In this document: positions 20,961-30,072 of the stretch, one piece after another
Layout: each line of letters starts with the position of its first letter
Numbering within the stretch: the stretch's first letter is position 1
DNA from: Bacteroidia bacterium
GTDB lineage: Bacteria; Bacteroidota; Bacteroidia; Cytophagales; JAAEPT01
Assembly: GCA_030431525.1 (NCBI GenBank)
Contig: JAUIJC010000007.1
Span: 1 to 64,000 of the forward strand
Direction of reading: 5' to 3'
DNA: 64,000 bases
Notes under the pieces: generated by a model
Told to the model about the DNA's origin: nothing
The model's input: the letters and a program-made list of their open reading frames with translations, nothing else
Databases searched by the model: none
Program-made: the position numbers and the translations under genes

Positions 20961-20991
20961 AAAAGCCCGGCATTCGTGTCGGGCTTTTTTT
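20961..20991 (+). terminator. eno terminator
   Basis: AAAAGCCCG (20961-20969) pairs with CGGGCTTTT (20980-20988), extended inward by three more pairs, and is followed by T residues. It lies 27 nt after the eno stop. Confidence 0.9.
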
Positions 20992-21015
20992 GTATTTTTG
21001 AGAAAAGCTAAATCA

Positions 21016-21369
21016 ATGAAGGACTTGTTGGTCAATGAAATAGGTGGTCGGCTCAAAAGCTGGTTAAAGGTTGCTCCAAAATGGTTGCGCAACTTTTATG
21101 TGCTTTCTGGATTGTCCTTCTTGATTTGGATGTGGTTGTTTGATGTGAACAACCTAAGTGCGCGCTTTGACCAACTGGATGAATTTGACCAGTTAAAGGA
21201 AGAGAAGGCGTATTATGAGCAAGAACTTGAGCGATTGAGGCAGGAGCGTCAAGAGCTTCGCTCAAGTAATGCTGCATTGGAGAAATTTGCGCGGGAAAAG
21301 TACTTCTTAAGAAAAGACGGAGAGGAGGTATATCTTTTTGTTACCGATGATTCCACCTCTGTGCAGTGA
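21016..21369 (+). CDS. FtsB/DivIC-type septum formation initiator protein
   Basis: This is a small bitopic membrane protein of the divisome FtsB/DivIC family, which links with FtsL and FtsQ at the septum. The 117-residue product has a short cytoplasmic N-terminus, one membrane segment (FYVLSGLSFLIWMWLF, about residues 30-46) and a heptad-rich coiled coil (LDEFDQLKEEKAYYEQELERLRQERQELRSS). The family end ALEKFAREKYFLRKDGEEVYLF follows. The ATG at 21016 is preferred over a TTG at 20998. It follows the eno terminator, and the gene ends convergent to the phosphatase on the minus strand. Confidence 0.85.
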   Translation: MKDLLVNEIGGRLKSWLKVAPKWLRNFYVLSGLSFLIWMWLFDVNNLSARFDQLDEFDQLKEEKAYYEQELERLRQERQELRSSNAALEKFAREKYFLRKDGEEVYLFVTDDSTSVQ

Positions 21370-21375
21370 GGAAGG

Positions 21376-22329
21376 TTATTGGTGTTTCTTTTCTAAAGTT
21401 TTTAGGGCTCTCTCAATTAAGCCCTCTTTTAATGAATGTGTTGAAGCTTTGATTGCTTCGATATTGGTTTTTTGAAGCACACATTCAATTAGGGCGCATG
21501 CCACTACAATTAAGTCTGCTCGCATTGTAATCATCCCTGGAATACGAAGTCTGTCATCGCGGTCACGGCTAACAATGTCTTTGCTGATCTCGTGGAATTT
21601 GTCTAACGGCAATGCGTATTCCGTTTTATTCTGCTCAAACATCCAGGACCCCTTTTTAATGTGGTAAATGTCGCAAAGGGTATCAAAAGCTCCTGATGCA
21701 CCAATCAAAGTTTTTGGTTTGAAGTGTTCTGTGGCTTGCCAAAGGGATTGTAATTCGTCCTCAAGATAAATGACAAGGGCATCCAAGTCAGTGCTTGCAA
21801 TAGGGTCGGTTTGGTGGAACCGGAGGTAAAGGCGTTGTCCGCCGATCTCAAAACTTTGCTTCCAGAGGACTTCTTTCGAATCACAGATGATGAACTCCAC
21901 ACTGCCACCTCCAATGTCCATGATGAGGTTTGTGTTGTCCTCCATGTTTACTGCAGTGCGAACACCTTCGTAAATTAGTTGAGCTTCTTCCTCCCCAGAG
22001 ATTATATCAATGTGAATACCGGTTTCCTGGAGTGCTCTTTCCACGAATTCTTTCCCGTTTGAGGCGTTGCGTACTGCACTGGTTGCAGTTGCCTTAACGG
22101 TAGTCACGTTAAATTCGTCGATTAGGGTACGGAAATAGAAAAGTGTTTGGATACCTCTGTCAACGGCATCTTGCGTCAGCATTCCTCGGTGAATCCCCCC
22201 TTGTCCAATTTTTACAGGAATCTTTTTACGGTAAAGCGTAATGAGCTTACCAGCGACCTGGCGGACGATAAGAAGGTGAAAAGTATTTGTGCCGATATCG
22301 ATAACAGCAATTCTATTTTCCATTTCCAT
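21376..22329 (-). CDS. Ppx/GppA-family phosphatase
   Basis: The family hydrolyses polyphosphate or pppGpp. The 317-residue product has the sugar-kinase/actin-like fold signatures: phosphate-1 AVIDIGTNTFHLLIV at the N-terminus, ATATSAVRNASNG, catalytic-region SGEEEAQLIYEGV and phosphate-2 IMDIGGGSVEFI. It stops after the two ASKHA subdomains and lacks the C-terminal HD domain of long enzymes, as is common in Bacteroidota. The choice between exopolyphosphatase and pppGpp phosphatase cannot be made from sequence alone. Confidence 0.85.
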   Translation of the reverse strand: MEMENRIAVIDIGTNTFHLLIVRQVAGKLITLYRKKIPVKIGQGGIHRGMLTQDAVDRGIQTLFYFRTLIDEFNVTTVKATATSAVRNASNGKEFVERALQETGIHIDIISGEEEAQLIYEGVRTAVNMEDNTNLIMDIGGGSVEFIICDSKEVLWKQSFEIGGQRLYLRFHQTDPIASTDLDALVIYLEDELQSLWQATEHFKPKTLIGASGAFDTLCDIYHIKKGSWMFEQNKTEYALPLDKFHEISKDIVSRDRDDRLRIPGMITMRADLIVVACALIECVLQKTNIEAIKASTHSLKEGLIERALKTLEKKHQ

Positions 22330-22486
22330 AGAATCAGGGATTAGGGTGCAAATTTCTCAAAAGGCATCAATTTAAATGGCTTTTAGGTCCAAGCTTTTTT
22401 TCCTTGAAGTAGGGGGAAACAATGGGTATACGATTTTTAGTCGGGATTTTGTTTCCCATAGAGGGATTTTCCCGTACAACAGAGGT

Positions 22487-24037
22487 ATGGACAAAGAAAG
22501 GAAGTCACAATTACTTGCTGAGAAAAACCGGTTGGCTAAACAGGGAGGGGGACAAAAGCGAATTGACGCGCAGCACCAGAGAGGCAAACTTACTGCCAGA
22601 GAGCGTTTGGAGCTTTTATTGGATGAAGGGACTTTTGAGGAAATTGGCCGTTTTGTAACTCACCGGTGTACTGATTTTGGATTGGATAAGGAATCATTTT
22701 TAGGTGATGGCGTAGTGACGGGCTATGGCTTGGTGAATGGGCGAATGGTCTATGTGTATGCCCAGGATTTCACCGTTTTTGGAGGGTCCCTGGCTGAGGC
22801 TCATGCCGAAAAAATTTGTCGCCTTTTGGATATGGCTATAAAGAATGGTGCACCGATCATTGGGTTGAATGATTCTGGCGGGGCTCGGATTCAAGAAGGG
22901 GTTGTTTCATTAGGAGGCTATGCCGATGTTTTTTATCGGAATACCAAGGCTTCGGGTGTTATTCCGCAGCTTTCTGCCATCATGGGGCCATGTGCTGGAG
23001 GCGCGGTATATTCTCCTGCGCTCACTGATTTTATTTTTATGGTAGAGCAAACCTCCTACATGTTTGTTACGGGCCCGAATGTCGTGAAAACGGTAACCCA
23101 TGAAGAGATTTCTTCCGAAGAGCTGGGTGGAGCAAATACTCATGCCTCCACGAGTGGGGTTTCTCATTTTACGGCAGCAAATGATGTTGAGTGCATAGAG
23201 GAATTGAAAAAGGTACTCAGCTACATTCCACAGAACTGTGAGGAACTTCCTCCATCACTTTCTTATGATGAAGTAGGGGAAAAGGACTGCTCTGCGCTAA
23301 ATGAGGTGATTCCTGCATTGGCCAGTCAACCCTATGATATGCGTTCTGTGGTGGATGGAATAGTGGATGATGATAGCTTCCTTGAAGTCCAAAAGGATTT
23401 TGCAGAGAACATGATCGTTGGGTTTGCCAGGATAGAGGGGAGAAGTGTAGGAATCGTGGCGAATCAGCCAATGGTATTAGCTGGTGTGTTGGATATTCAT
23501 TCTAGTGCCAAAGGAGCTCGTTTTGTGCGCTTCTGCGATGCGTTCAATATTCCTCTTCTGGTGTTGGTTGATGTGCCAGGTTTTCTGCCTGGAACGGATC
23601 AGGAATGGAATGGTGTCATTTCAAATGGTGCTAAGCTGCTCTATGCATTTTGCGAAGCCACAGTTCCGAGAATAACGGTGATTACAAGAAAGGCCTATGG
23701 GGGTGCTTATGATGTGATGAATTCAAAACACATAGGCGCTGATTTGAACTTTGCTTGGCCAATGGCTGAAATTGCCGTCATGGGAGCCAAAGGAGCCTCA
23801 GAAATCATTTTTAGGAGCGAGATAAGGAAAGCGTCGAACCCCGACGAGAAGTTGGCTGAAAAGATCCAAGAATACGCCGATAAGTTTGAGAACCCCTACA
23901 TCGCTGCGTCACGAGGTTATATCGATGAGGTAATCCAGCCTTCAGAGACACGCAAGAAGGTAGCGAGGGGGTTAAAAATGTTGGAAAACAAAGTGGATTC
24001 CATGCCTAAAAAGCGACATGGAAACATTCCCTTGTAG
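22487..24037 (+). CDS. acyl-CoA carboxylase (propionyl-CoA type) beta subunit
   Basis: This is a carboxyltransferase that moves CO2 from biotin to an acyl-CoA, probably propionyl-CoA. The 516-residue product has the N-lobe GKLTARERLELLLDEGTFEEIG and GLNDSGGARIQEGV (oxyanion loop), and the C-lobe VDVPGFLPGTDQEWNGVISNGAKLLYAFCEATVPRITVITRKAYGGAYDVM. Sequences before the Met at 22487 do not resemble the family and are excluded. No biotin carboxylase or biotin-carrier gene is adjacent. The same fold also serves methylmalonyl-CoA decarboxylase alpha subunits, so the acyl substrate is inferred. Confidence 0.88.
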   Translation: MDKERKSQLLAEKNRLAKQGGGQKRIDAQHQRGKLTARERLELLLDEGTFEEIGRFVTHRCTDFGLDKESFLGDGVVTGYGLVNGRMVYVYAQDFTVFGGSLAEAHAEKICRLLDMAIKNGAPIIGLNDSGGARIQEGVVSLGGYADVFYRNTKASGVIPQLSAIMGPCAGGAVYSPALTDFIFMVEQTSYMFVTGPNVVKTVTHEEISSEELGGANTHASTSGVSHFTAANDVECIEELKKVLSYIPQNCEELPPSLSYDEVGEKDCSALNEVIPALASQPYDMRSVVDGIVDDDSFLEVQKDFAENMIVGFARIEGRSVGIVANQPMVLAGVLDIHSSAKGARFVRFCDAFNIPLLVLVDVPGFLPGTDQEWNGVISNGAKLLYAFCEATVPRITVITRKAYGGAYDVMNSKHIGADLNFAWPMAEIAVMGAKGASEIIFRSEIRKASNPDEKLAEKIQEYADKFENPYIAASRGYIDEVIQPSETRKKVARGLKMLENKVDSMPKKRHGNIPL

Positions 24038-24045
24038 AGACAAAA

Positions 24046-24074
24046 AAATCCCCCAACCAAAGGCTGGGGGATTT
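24046..24074 (-). terminator. terminator of gldN (convergent with the carboxylase gene)
   Basis: AAATCCCCCA (24046-24055) pairs with TGGGGGATTT (24065-24074). Read on the minus strand the stem is followed by a T7 tract, so it mainly ends the gldN transcript. On the plus strand the T-run is short. Confidence 0.85.
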
Positions 24075-24091
24075 GAAATGATTTCTTTGAA

Positions 24092-25066
24092 TTAGTGTTC
24101 CCACAACTCCTGCTCAAATTCGAGGAGTTCATACATTTTTTCTCTTGCCATCAAGATTCCCATTTCGGGTGTGCCTTGATATTGGTCCATCAAAGGATCG
24201 TCCTGTGGGTTGTTGACTTTAATGATGTATGAGGAGAAGAGGCGCATGTTAAAAGCGTCTTCCAGTTTTTGGTTCTGCTCATCATCATAAGGGTTTACCC
24301 AAACAGCTTCAGGGTTTTGGCGGAAGATTTTTTCCACGATCTCCTTATAAGAGAAGAATGCTACTGGTTGGTCTACAGCCTTAATGTTATCAGGGTGGTC
24401 GCCAGGAATTACGAGAGCAATTGCATAAGTCTCATAATCCGCAGTAGCATCTGCTTTTCTGGTAATGATGATGTTTTCGTAAAGCAGCAACTGATAGAGA
24501 TCCCTTGCTTCGAAATATTCTCCTGAGCCAACAAATTCAGGTTCCTTTGGAGTGGTTTCTACGGTTTCTTGGGCTGGTTCATCCCAACTGTTTTCCCAAT
24601 CATCGCCGTCACTCCAGTCATCATCCCAATCATCTTGGGTGTTTTCTTGTTTTTGGGTCTGTTGTGTGGATACGTCTGGTTCAGTATCCTCCAGATAGAT
24701 GTTTTCTTCTGAGAAGAGGAGGTCTTCTGGAATCTCCAAGGCCGCTTTCAGCTCACGAGTGCTAAGCTGTTGATCCTCTAAGAGGGAGTCGTTAGCGTAA
24801 ATCTTAAGGTCTCCCTTCATGGCCGCCTCCAAAATGTATTTGGATAATTCTTCACCTTCGGTGAAGAGCGGAAGATTATGCTTTTCCCTGAGATCCAACA
24901 TGCGGACTACCGAACGACGGAAAACAATATCCGAACGAAGGTACTCGCGGTTTGAGTTGGGATTGTATGTGTCCTCTCCATTTAAGGTCTGTCCATTACT
25001 TTCAAATGAAAGAAGGAAAAGACAGATGGAGAACATGCTATATATGAAATGCTTGTAAGCCTTCAT
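24092..25066 (-). CDS. gldN: gliding motility / type IX secretion protein GldN
   Basis: GldN (PorN) joins GldK in the periplasmic ring of the type IX secretion system, which exports proteins and drives gliding. The protein is 324 residues from the Met at 25066, which starts a signal peptide (FIYSMFSICLFLLSFESNGQ). Family segments are RRSVVRMLDLREKHNLPLF near the N-terminus, and RLFSSYIIK and the final LLEFEQELWEH. An acidic Asp/Trp-rich insert (DDWDDDWSDGDDWENSWDEP) lies about mid-protein. gldK, gldL and gldM are not next to it, so this may be a paralog or a relocated copy. Confidence 0.85.
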   Translation of the reverse strand: MKAYKHFIYSMFSICLFLLSFESNGQTLNGEDTYNPNSNREYLRSDIVFRRSVVRMLDLREKHNLPLFTEGEELSKYILEAAMKGDLKIYANDSLLEDQQLSTRELKAALEIPEDLLFSEENIYLEDTEPDVSTQQTQKQENTQDDWDDDWSDGDDWENSWDEPAQETVETTPKEPEFVGSGEYFEARDLYQLLLYENIIITRKADATADYETYAIALVIPGDHPDNIKAVDQPVAFFSYKEIVEKIFRQNPEAVWVNPYDDEQNQKLEDAFNMRLFSSYIIKVNNPQDDPLMDQYQGTPEMGILMAREKMYELLEFEQELWEH

Positions 25067-25226
25067 GGTGTTCGCTTTGATTTTCAGGGGTCTAATTAGA
25101 CAGCCTGATAATGAGGGGCAAAACCCTTGGCAATCTCGCAAGATAACATAGATATATAAAAAGTGTTTCCTTCTTTTGCTTAATTGTTCTGGAACCCGCT
25201 CTGCAAGTATCTGACCAAACGAAGTT

Positions 25227-25697
25227 TTATCCCAATAATTGTTCTCCACCCAAATGAAATACGAAAGAAAGGATGAAACTCCAGAAGAATGCGCTCAGGA
25301 ACATGTACGAGAAAATAGTTCTGCGTGGCACTCTTAGGCTGAGGGCAATCAACGTCCCACCAATAGGAGTGAATAGCATTGGAGTCAGGAAGGCAATGCC
25401 TAAAATCCCGTAACGCTTCCAGATATAATTGATTCGGCGATGCTTGTTCGCCTGTTTTTTTACATTCTTACTTTTTCTAAAGCGCAGTTTATCCTGCAGC
25501 TTTCTTACCGCATTTTCTCCCACCAGTAATACAATGCCTACGGATGTCATGCAGGCAATGGTTGTAATCAGGGCAGTTTCAGTCACCGAGACCCCGTGGA
25601 TAGAGCCTAAAATAGGGGCTGTCACAAATTTGATCATGCTCCCCAAGAACATTTCAGGGTAATGGGGGAGGTTGTCCAAGATTGAAACAATATCCAT
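25227..25697 (-). CDS. small multidrug-export family membrane protein
   Basis: The 156-residue integral membrane protein resembles the Sm_multidrug_ex family (DUF-type small exporters): an N-terminal segment PEMFLGSMIKFVTAPILGSIHGVSVTETALIT, a basic central loop (RKSKNVKKQANKHRRINYIWKRYG), and a second half with GILGIAFLTPMLFTPIGGTLIALSLRV. The Met at 25697 is used, since the longer frame to 25775 is not hydrophobic. The name comes from weak early annotation and actual transport of drugs is not established. Confidence 0.6.
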   Translation of the reverse strand: MDIVSILDNLPHYPEMFLGSMIKFVTAPILGSIHGVSVTETALITTIACMTSVGIVLLVGENAVRKLQDKLRFRKSKNVKKQANKHRRINYIWKRYGILGIAFLTPMLFTPIGGTLIALSLRVPRRTIFSYMFLSAFFWSFILSFVFHLGGEQLLG

Positions 25698-25793
25698 GGC
25701 TATAATTAAAGAGTCTTTATTAGGCACAACGCTTATTGGGGGTGGGTTAGTAAATGAAATTGAATTTTTTCCCAAAGTGGTCAGCCAATGTTT

Positions 25794-26480
25794 CTATTCT
25801 ATGGGGTGTTTATTGGGCTTGGGCGGAAAGTATCTCAATATTCCTTTGTCGGTGGGAGACCAAATGGCGGTTCTCAAACCAGCCTTTTTTAGTCCTCTGT
25901 TAATCCACTCATTACAGGTGAGGAATAGGTTATAGTGGCCTGTAGCCTCGTAAAACCTGTCATTGTTTCCATAGGTATGTCCCGTAATGGGAATAATATT
26001 TCCGTTTTGCTGCTTCTCAAAGCCTTGGTTGAGGTAATCAAGCAAGATGTCTACTTGTTCCTGATGCAATGCCAGTGGTCGCCAATGTTGTTTTTGATTG
26101 GCATATCTGGTCACATGCATAGCCGTTGGGCTGGGAAGCAGCGCCGCATTCAAGGCTACGGACAGTTTTAGGTCCGCCCACGTAGGGGTTTCCAAATAGA
26201 AGCCTTTATCACCCCAACCAAAGGCGACGTACTGAATGCTTGGTTCCAGATTCAACTGCTTTTCAAAGGCTTCTGGAAGCAGTGTTTTTGGGAGAATGAG
26301 GTCCGTATGAACGCCATTGCTTGCCAAAAAGGCTTGCTGGCTAATCTCCCCAGAAAATGCTTTTGGAGAAGAAGGAATCATTGGGACAGTAATCGCCGCA
26401 AGGACGTAAAGCGAGATAAGGCCCAAAAGGTTCAGGAGGATGCGAAGAAAAAGCCTAAAATATTTCCTTGGGTGTTTCAT
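25794..26480 (-). CDS. DUF2459 / TIGR02117-like membrane-anchored protein
   Basis: A 228-residue protein with an N-terminal membrane segment (LFLRILLNLLGLISLYVLAAITVPMIP). The following domain resembles the DUF2459 family: ASNGVHTDLILP, YVAFGWGDKGFYLETPTWADLK, and TCNEWINRGLKKAGLRTAIWSP near the end. His and Cys residues (GVHTD, LTCNEW) are in the positions conserved in the family and suggest a papain/NlpC-like fold, but no function is established. It lies upstream of the small export gene on the same strand. Confidence 0.7.
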   Translation of the reverse strand: MKHPRKYFRLFLRILLNLLGLISLYVLAAITVPMIPSSPKAFSGEISQQAFLASNGVHTDLILPKTLLPEAFEKQLNLEPSIQYVAFGWGDKGFYLETPTWADLKLSVALNAALLPSPTAMHVTRYANQKQHWRPLALHQEQVDILLDYLNQGFEKQQNGNIIPITGHTYGNNDRFYEATGHYNLFLTCNEWINRGLKKAGLRTAIWSPTDKGILRYFPPKPNKHPIE

Positions 26481-26495
26481 GAAAAGGCAAGAAAA

Positions 26496-26521
26496 AAGCC
26501 CATCGAAAACTCGATGGGCTT
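26496..26521 (-). terminator. terminator of the antiporter gene
   Basis: AAGCCCATCGA (26496-26506) pairs perfectly with TCGATGGGCTT (26511-26521). On the minus strand it is followed by a T6 tract. It lies 22 nt past the antiporter stop and just before the DUF2459 gene. Confidence 0.9.
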
Positions 26522-26543
26522 GGAAGTCTGTTATTCAAATCTC

Positions 26544-27554
26544 TTAGATGGTTCCAGAGATAAAGTACATGTAACTACCGTAGATGCCCAGAAGGATCAC
26601 GCCTTCTTTTCGGGAAATACGGCGTCCAGTAATCATCATTGGTAAGACCACCAAGGTAATGGCAAGCATCCACCAGATGTCACCAATCTCGAAGAAGTTG
26701 ATGTTACTGAGGTCAAAGGTTCCGTTCCAAATCAGCTTGTCTGGAACCTTCAAGTTTTGAACGATACTTGTAATGCCGAGAATCGATAGGATGTTGAAGA
26801 TGCATGAACCCAACAAGTTACCGATGGCCATGTCTGTATCCTTTTTGCTGGCTGCAATAACAGATGCTACCAACTCAGGAAGGCTGGTGCCGAAGGCAAC
26901 TACTGTTAGACCAATTACTGTCTTGCTAATCCCGAAACTCTCAGCAATTTGAGAAGCTCCTCTCACAAACCAATCGGCTCCAAAGTAGAGTCCTGCAGAA
27001 CCCAAGGCGATAAAGAATAAGTCACGAGAAATGGTCTTAAAACTCATTCCCTCTTTTTCCTCATCCTCGTCTTCGCCTTTTTCTGCTTGTTCTTTCCGTG
27101 AGGATTGAATCAAATAGAAAGTGTAGGCCAACAAGATGGAGAACAAGATGATGCCCTCATAGGTGGTGATTTGCTGATCAAAACCAACAAAGAAGAACAG
27201 GAGGACAGAACTGCCCATGGCCATTGTCCAGTCAATCTTGATTGATTGTGACTGGATGGAAATTGGGTAAATCAAGGCCGTTGCCCCAAGCACTAAGGCC
27301 AAGTTACAGATGTTGGATCCAACAATGTTACCAGTAGCCAAGTCGCCACCAGTGGCTGGATCCGTCAATACCGCCGTCAAACTTGTAATCAATTCTGGTG
27401 CGGAAGTACCAAAGGCGACAACCGTCAATCCCACAACCAAAGGAGAAATTCCCAAATTCTCGGCTATTTTTTCAGCCCCTCTGACCAAGAACTCGCCTCC
27501 TAAAACCAAGAAGACCAGTCCACCGACCAGCAGAGCAAAATTTTCTAACTCCAT
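26544..27554 (-). CDS. calcium/sodium antiporter (CaCA family, YrbG-like)
   Basis: An inner-membrane cation exchanger. The 336-residue product shows the two inverted alpha-repeats of the CaCA superfamily: VVGLTVVAFGTSAPELITSL in the first half and VIGLTVVAFGTSLPELVASV in the second, each followed by GNIVGSNICNL or GNLLGSCIFNI. An acidic cytoplasmic loop (EQAEKGEDEDEEKEG) separates them. The Met at 27554 (MELENF) is chosen because the upstream 31 residues are not family-like. The cation preference is inferred from the family. Confidence 0.92.
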   Translation of the reverse strand: MELENFALLVGGLVFLVLGGEFLVRGAEKIAENLGISPLVVGLTVVAFGTSAPELITSLTAVLTDPATGGDLATGNIVGSNICNLALVLGATALIYPISIQSQSIKIDWTMAMGSSVLLFFFVGFDQQITTYEGIILFSILLAYTFYLIQSSRKEQAEKGEDEDEEKEGMSFKTISRDLFFIALGSAGLYFGADWFVRGASQIAESFGISKTVIGLTVVAFGTSLPELVASVIAASKKDTDMAIGNLLGSCIFNILSILGITSIVQNLKVPDKLIWNGTFDLSNINFFEIGDIWWMLAITLVVLPMMITGRRISRKEGVILLGIYGSYMYFISGTI

Positions 27555-27690
27555 AAAAAAAAGATACTTACATGAATTGGAACCCGATAGGTCAAGCTCA
27601 GTGAACGAACTTGCAAGTTGTTGAACGGCAGAATGTATGAAAAGCAAGCGTTCTGACTAATCGGGGAGCCCCAGTTTTGATTTTAATCCT

Positions 27691-27698
27691 CAAATATA
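27691..27698 (-). promoter_or_regulatory. possible -7 element for the antiporter
   Basis: On the minus strand the sequence reads TATATTTG, an exact TAnnTTTG match, about 137 nt before the antiporter start. No TTTG lies at the expected 19-nt spacing. Confidence 0.3.
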
Positions 27699-27763
27699 CG
27701 AGAATTTAAGGTTCATTCTTTCGTGTTTTTGGCAAAAGCCTACAATGACTTTTCGCATTTATC

Positions 27764-27771
27764 TAATTTTG
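27764..27771 (+). promoter_or_regulatory. -7-like element 4 nt before a start codon
   Basis: TAATTTTG fits TAnnTTTG, and the ATG of the acyltransferase gene begins only 4 nt later, so the mRNA would be leaderless. No TTTG is at the expected upstream position. Confidence 0.35.
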
Positions 27772-27775
27772 TTGC

Positions 27776-28693
27776 ATGCTCATCAGACACCTTACAAACA
27801 GCGAGATAGATTTTGAGAAATGGGATGCCTGTATTTCAGCTTCGCAATACCCCATGGTTTATGCCAAATCGTGGTATTTGCAAGTTCAAACTTCAGATTG
27901 GCAGGCCTTGGTTTTGGATGATTATAAGGCCGTATTTCCCTTTGTTATTAAGCGGAAATACGGGATACCGTTTGTCAGCAATCCAGCTTTCTCCCAGCAG
28001 TTAGGGCTGTTTTCTACCATTGAAATTGATGAGAAACTTGCCAGAGCATTTCTTCAGAAACTTCCTGCTTTTTACTGCAAGTACTTTCTCCGATTGAATG
28101 CGAACAATAAATTGCTGGCAAAAGGTTCTCGGTGGGAGGAAAAGCGGAATCAGGTTTTACCCCTGAAACCAACTTATGACGAGCTTTTTAGTGCGTTTAT
28201 TAGCGGGAGGAGAACCAAGGTTAGGAAGGCAATCAAGAAAGGGCTTACTATTAGTTTCCTTTCGGAAGGAGTGTCTAAATGGCAAGCGTTCTACAAAAAA
28301 CACCAACTGGAACAGATTGGGTTGGAGACATGGAAATTCGAGCTCATGACTCGGCTTTTCAACGAAGCTGAAAAACGTGGTCAGCTTTTGGTGGCGCAAG
28401 CAAGCTTAGGGAAGGAAGATGTTGCCTATGCGGTTTACCTTTTAGATGATAAGCGGTTGTTTCAAGTGTCTTTGGTTGCCAATTCGGAGGGGAAAAAAAC
28501 AGAGGCGGCTACACTTATCATCAATGAGGTCATACGTAAATACGCCGATAGCGATTGGGTGCTGGATTTTGAAGGCTCCTCAATTCCTTCGATTGGAAAA
28601 TTCTTTGAGAGTTTCGGTGCAGTGGACGAGCCATACTTTGAGTTTAATCAAAGTGGTTTTCCCTTGTTGAAGAAGTCACTTCTCAAGCCTTGA
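27776..28693 (+). CDS. FemAB/GNAT-like acyltransferase
   Basis: A 305-residue cytoplasmic protein whose C-terminal half resembles GNAT/FemAB-like transferases: VAYAVYLLDDKRLFQVSLVANSEGKKTEAATLIINEVIRKYADSDWVLDFEGSSIPSIGKFFESFGA, a pattern seen in peptidoglycan- or polysaccharide-modifying enzymes. No substrate can be assigned. Its 3' end overlaps the convergent polysaccharide deacetylase gene by 11 nt, so both may serve envelope polysaccharide. Confidence 0.6.
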   Translation: MLIRHLTNSEIDFEKWDACISASQYPMVYAKSWYLQVQTSDWQALVLDDYKAVFPFVIKRKYGIPFVSNPAFSQQLGLFSTIEIDEKLARAFLQKLPAFYCKYFLRLNANNKLLAKGSRWEEKRNQVLPLKPTYDELFSAFISGRRTKVRKAIKKGLTISFLSEGVSKWQAFYKKHQLEQIGLETWKFELMTRLFNEAEKRGQLLVAQASLGKEDVAYAVYLLDDKRLFQVSLVANSEGKKTEAATLIINEVIRKYADSDWVLDFEGSSIPSIGKFFESFGAVDEPYFEFNQSGFPLLKKSLLKP

Positions 28694-29993
28694 AGGATTT
28701 TACCACATTTTCATAAACATTCTCCCAGCCACTCCATTCCTCTTTTCCATGGATGGAATCATTGTGGGAAAGGACCATTGCCAGTCCATTTACGTCCCTG
28801 ATTTTTTCAACTATTGGAGTTAAATGCTCCATGACTTCCTCGGGAGCTACCATGCTATAACTTTTCAAGCCAGTATCCATCGCGAAGAATGGGTAGAGTT
28901 TTAGGTCAGTCATTTGCTCATTTTCTAAATCATAAAAATGGAAGGGAGAACAAATGCTTGCTCGGAAACCAATCTGGCTGGCATATCCCATTGTGTAGTC
29001 CTCCTTGATGCCTTGGCGAATCAGCCGTTGGTAGGTTTCTGGGAATTTAAGCTTCAGATAGTGTTGACGACTTTTGTTGATTGGCTTTTGGGTAATATCG
29101 CTCAATCGTTGGATTTCCAACTTGAGGATTTCCTCAGAACTGTTGGATGCGTAGGAGGGATGGATACCGACATGTCCCTCTTGCTCCGCATTCAAAATAA
29201 TTTTTTTGAGAGCCTTAGAGCTGAAGGGCAATCCACGGTCGTAGGTGGCCAAGTCACCTAAAAGGAAGAAATAGATAGGCTTTGTGCCTGTTTCTTGGTG
29301 GATGCGGGCAAGCTTTTCAAAGCTGTTGTAAGGGTCTTGGGTCAATCCCAAAAGCACCTGCGTCTGGCGAAAGAATTGTCCGATTTGGAACTTGGTTAGC
29401 TTCTTGGCCAATGAGAGTAGAATACGCCACCATTCCTTGTGCTTGTAGGCAAAGGCGTTATCCACATCGATGGTGGGGGTGAACTGATAGTGCTTTTCTG
29501 GGAATGAATAATCGGGAAACCGCTCTTCAATCAGCTGTTTTATCAGCTTAGCAAATTGGTTGATTAATGGCTCTTGCAGGAAACCTTCTCGGAACGCTAT
29601 GCTTTGCTTGGCCTCAAAGCGACCATGGGCATCTTCCTCAAAAGGCAAATACTCCTCATAACGGCTGGCCAAATAAAAGCTGGCTGAAAAGGGGTCGAAG
29701 GGAAAGGCGGAATGTTCACTCGATGTTTGGAAGAAGATGTGGAGTTCATTCCATTTTTCCACAGAAATTGGCTGTGGCTTTATCTCTGTTTCCTCTAAGA
29801 TTTTGTGGGCTTTGATGAAAAGTTCGTTCCCGATTCTTGAATGTCCATATTCCAGTTTTGGGCCTTCCCACTGTTCAAAAACTTCCCAATTGTCAGTCAA
29901 ATTGACCCCAATGCCCAATACATCCGAGAAAATCAGTTGTAGCGCATAGCGCAATCTGGGGGTGTCGACGGTGGAAAAGACGTAAATGGCCAT
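28683..29993 (-). CDS. polysaccharide deacetylase family protein
   Basis: A 436-residue protein with an N-terminal Bacteroidota-specific domain of about 150 residues, followed by a deacetylase-like (NodB fold) domain. It contains FTPTIDVDNAFAYKH (the Asp pair of the family start), HVGIHPSYASNSSEEILKLEIQRLSDI (His-x-x-x-Ser metal motif) and SHNDSIHG near the end. Substrate is unknown; capsule or exopolysaccharide is likely given the Wzi-like barrel that follows in the opposite direction. No signal peptide is evident. Confidence 0.75.
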   Translation of the reverse strand: MAIYVFSTVDTPRLRYALQLIFSDVLGIGVNLTDNWEVFEQWEGPKLEYGHSRIGNELFIKAHKILEETEIKPQPISVEKWNELHIFFQTSSEHSAFPFDPFSASFYLASRYEEYLPFEEDAHGRFEAKQSIAFREGFLQEPLINQFAKLIKQLIEERFPDYSFPEKHYQFTPTIDVDNAFAYKHKEWWRILLSLAKKLTKFQIGQFFRQTQVLLGLTQDPYNSFEKLARIHQETGTKPIYFFLLGDLATYDRGLPFSSKALKKIILNAEQEGHVGIHPSYASNSSEEILKLEIQRLSDITQKPINKSRQHYLKLKFPETYQRLIRQGIKEDYTMGYASQIGFRASICSPFHFYDLENEQMTDLKLYPFFAMDTGLKSYSMVAPEEVMEHLTPIVEKIRDVNGLAMVLSHNDSIHGKEEWSGWENVYENVVKSFKA

Positions 29994-30064
29994 AGATTTC
30001 TGGCGAGTTTAGGGCTCCGCGTAACATTCAGTTACGAAAATGCGAAATTCCTTCAATCTCCCCG

Positions 30065-30072
30065 TATCTTTG
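30065..30072 (+). promoter_or_regulatory. -7 element before the Wzi-like gene
   Basis: TATCTTTG, an exact TAnnTTTG match, with the ATG only 4 nt after the final G. A -33 TTTG is missing at the expected place. Confidence 0.45.
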
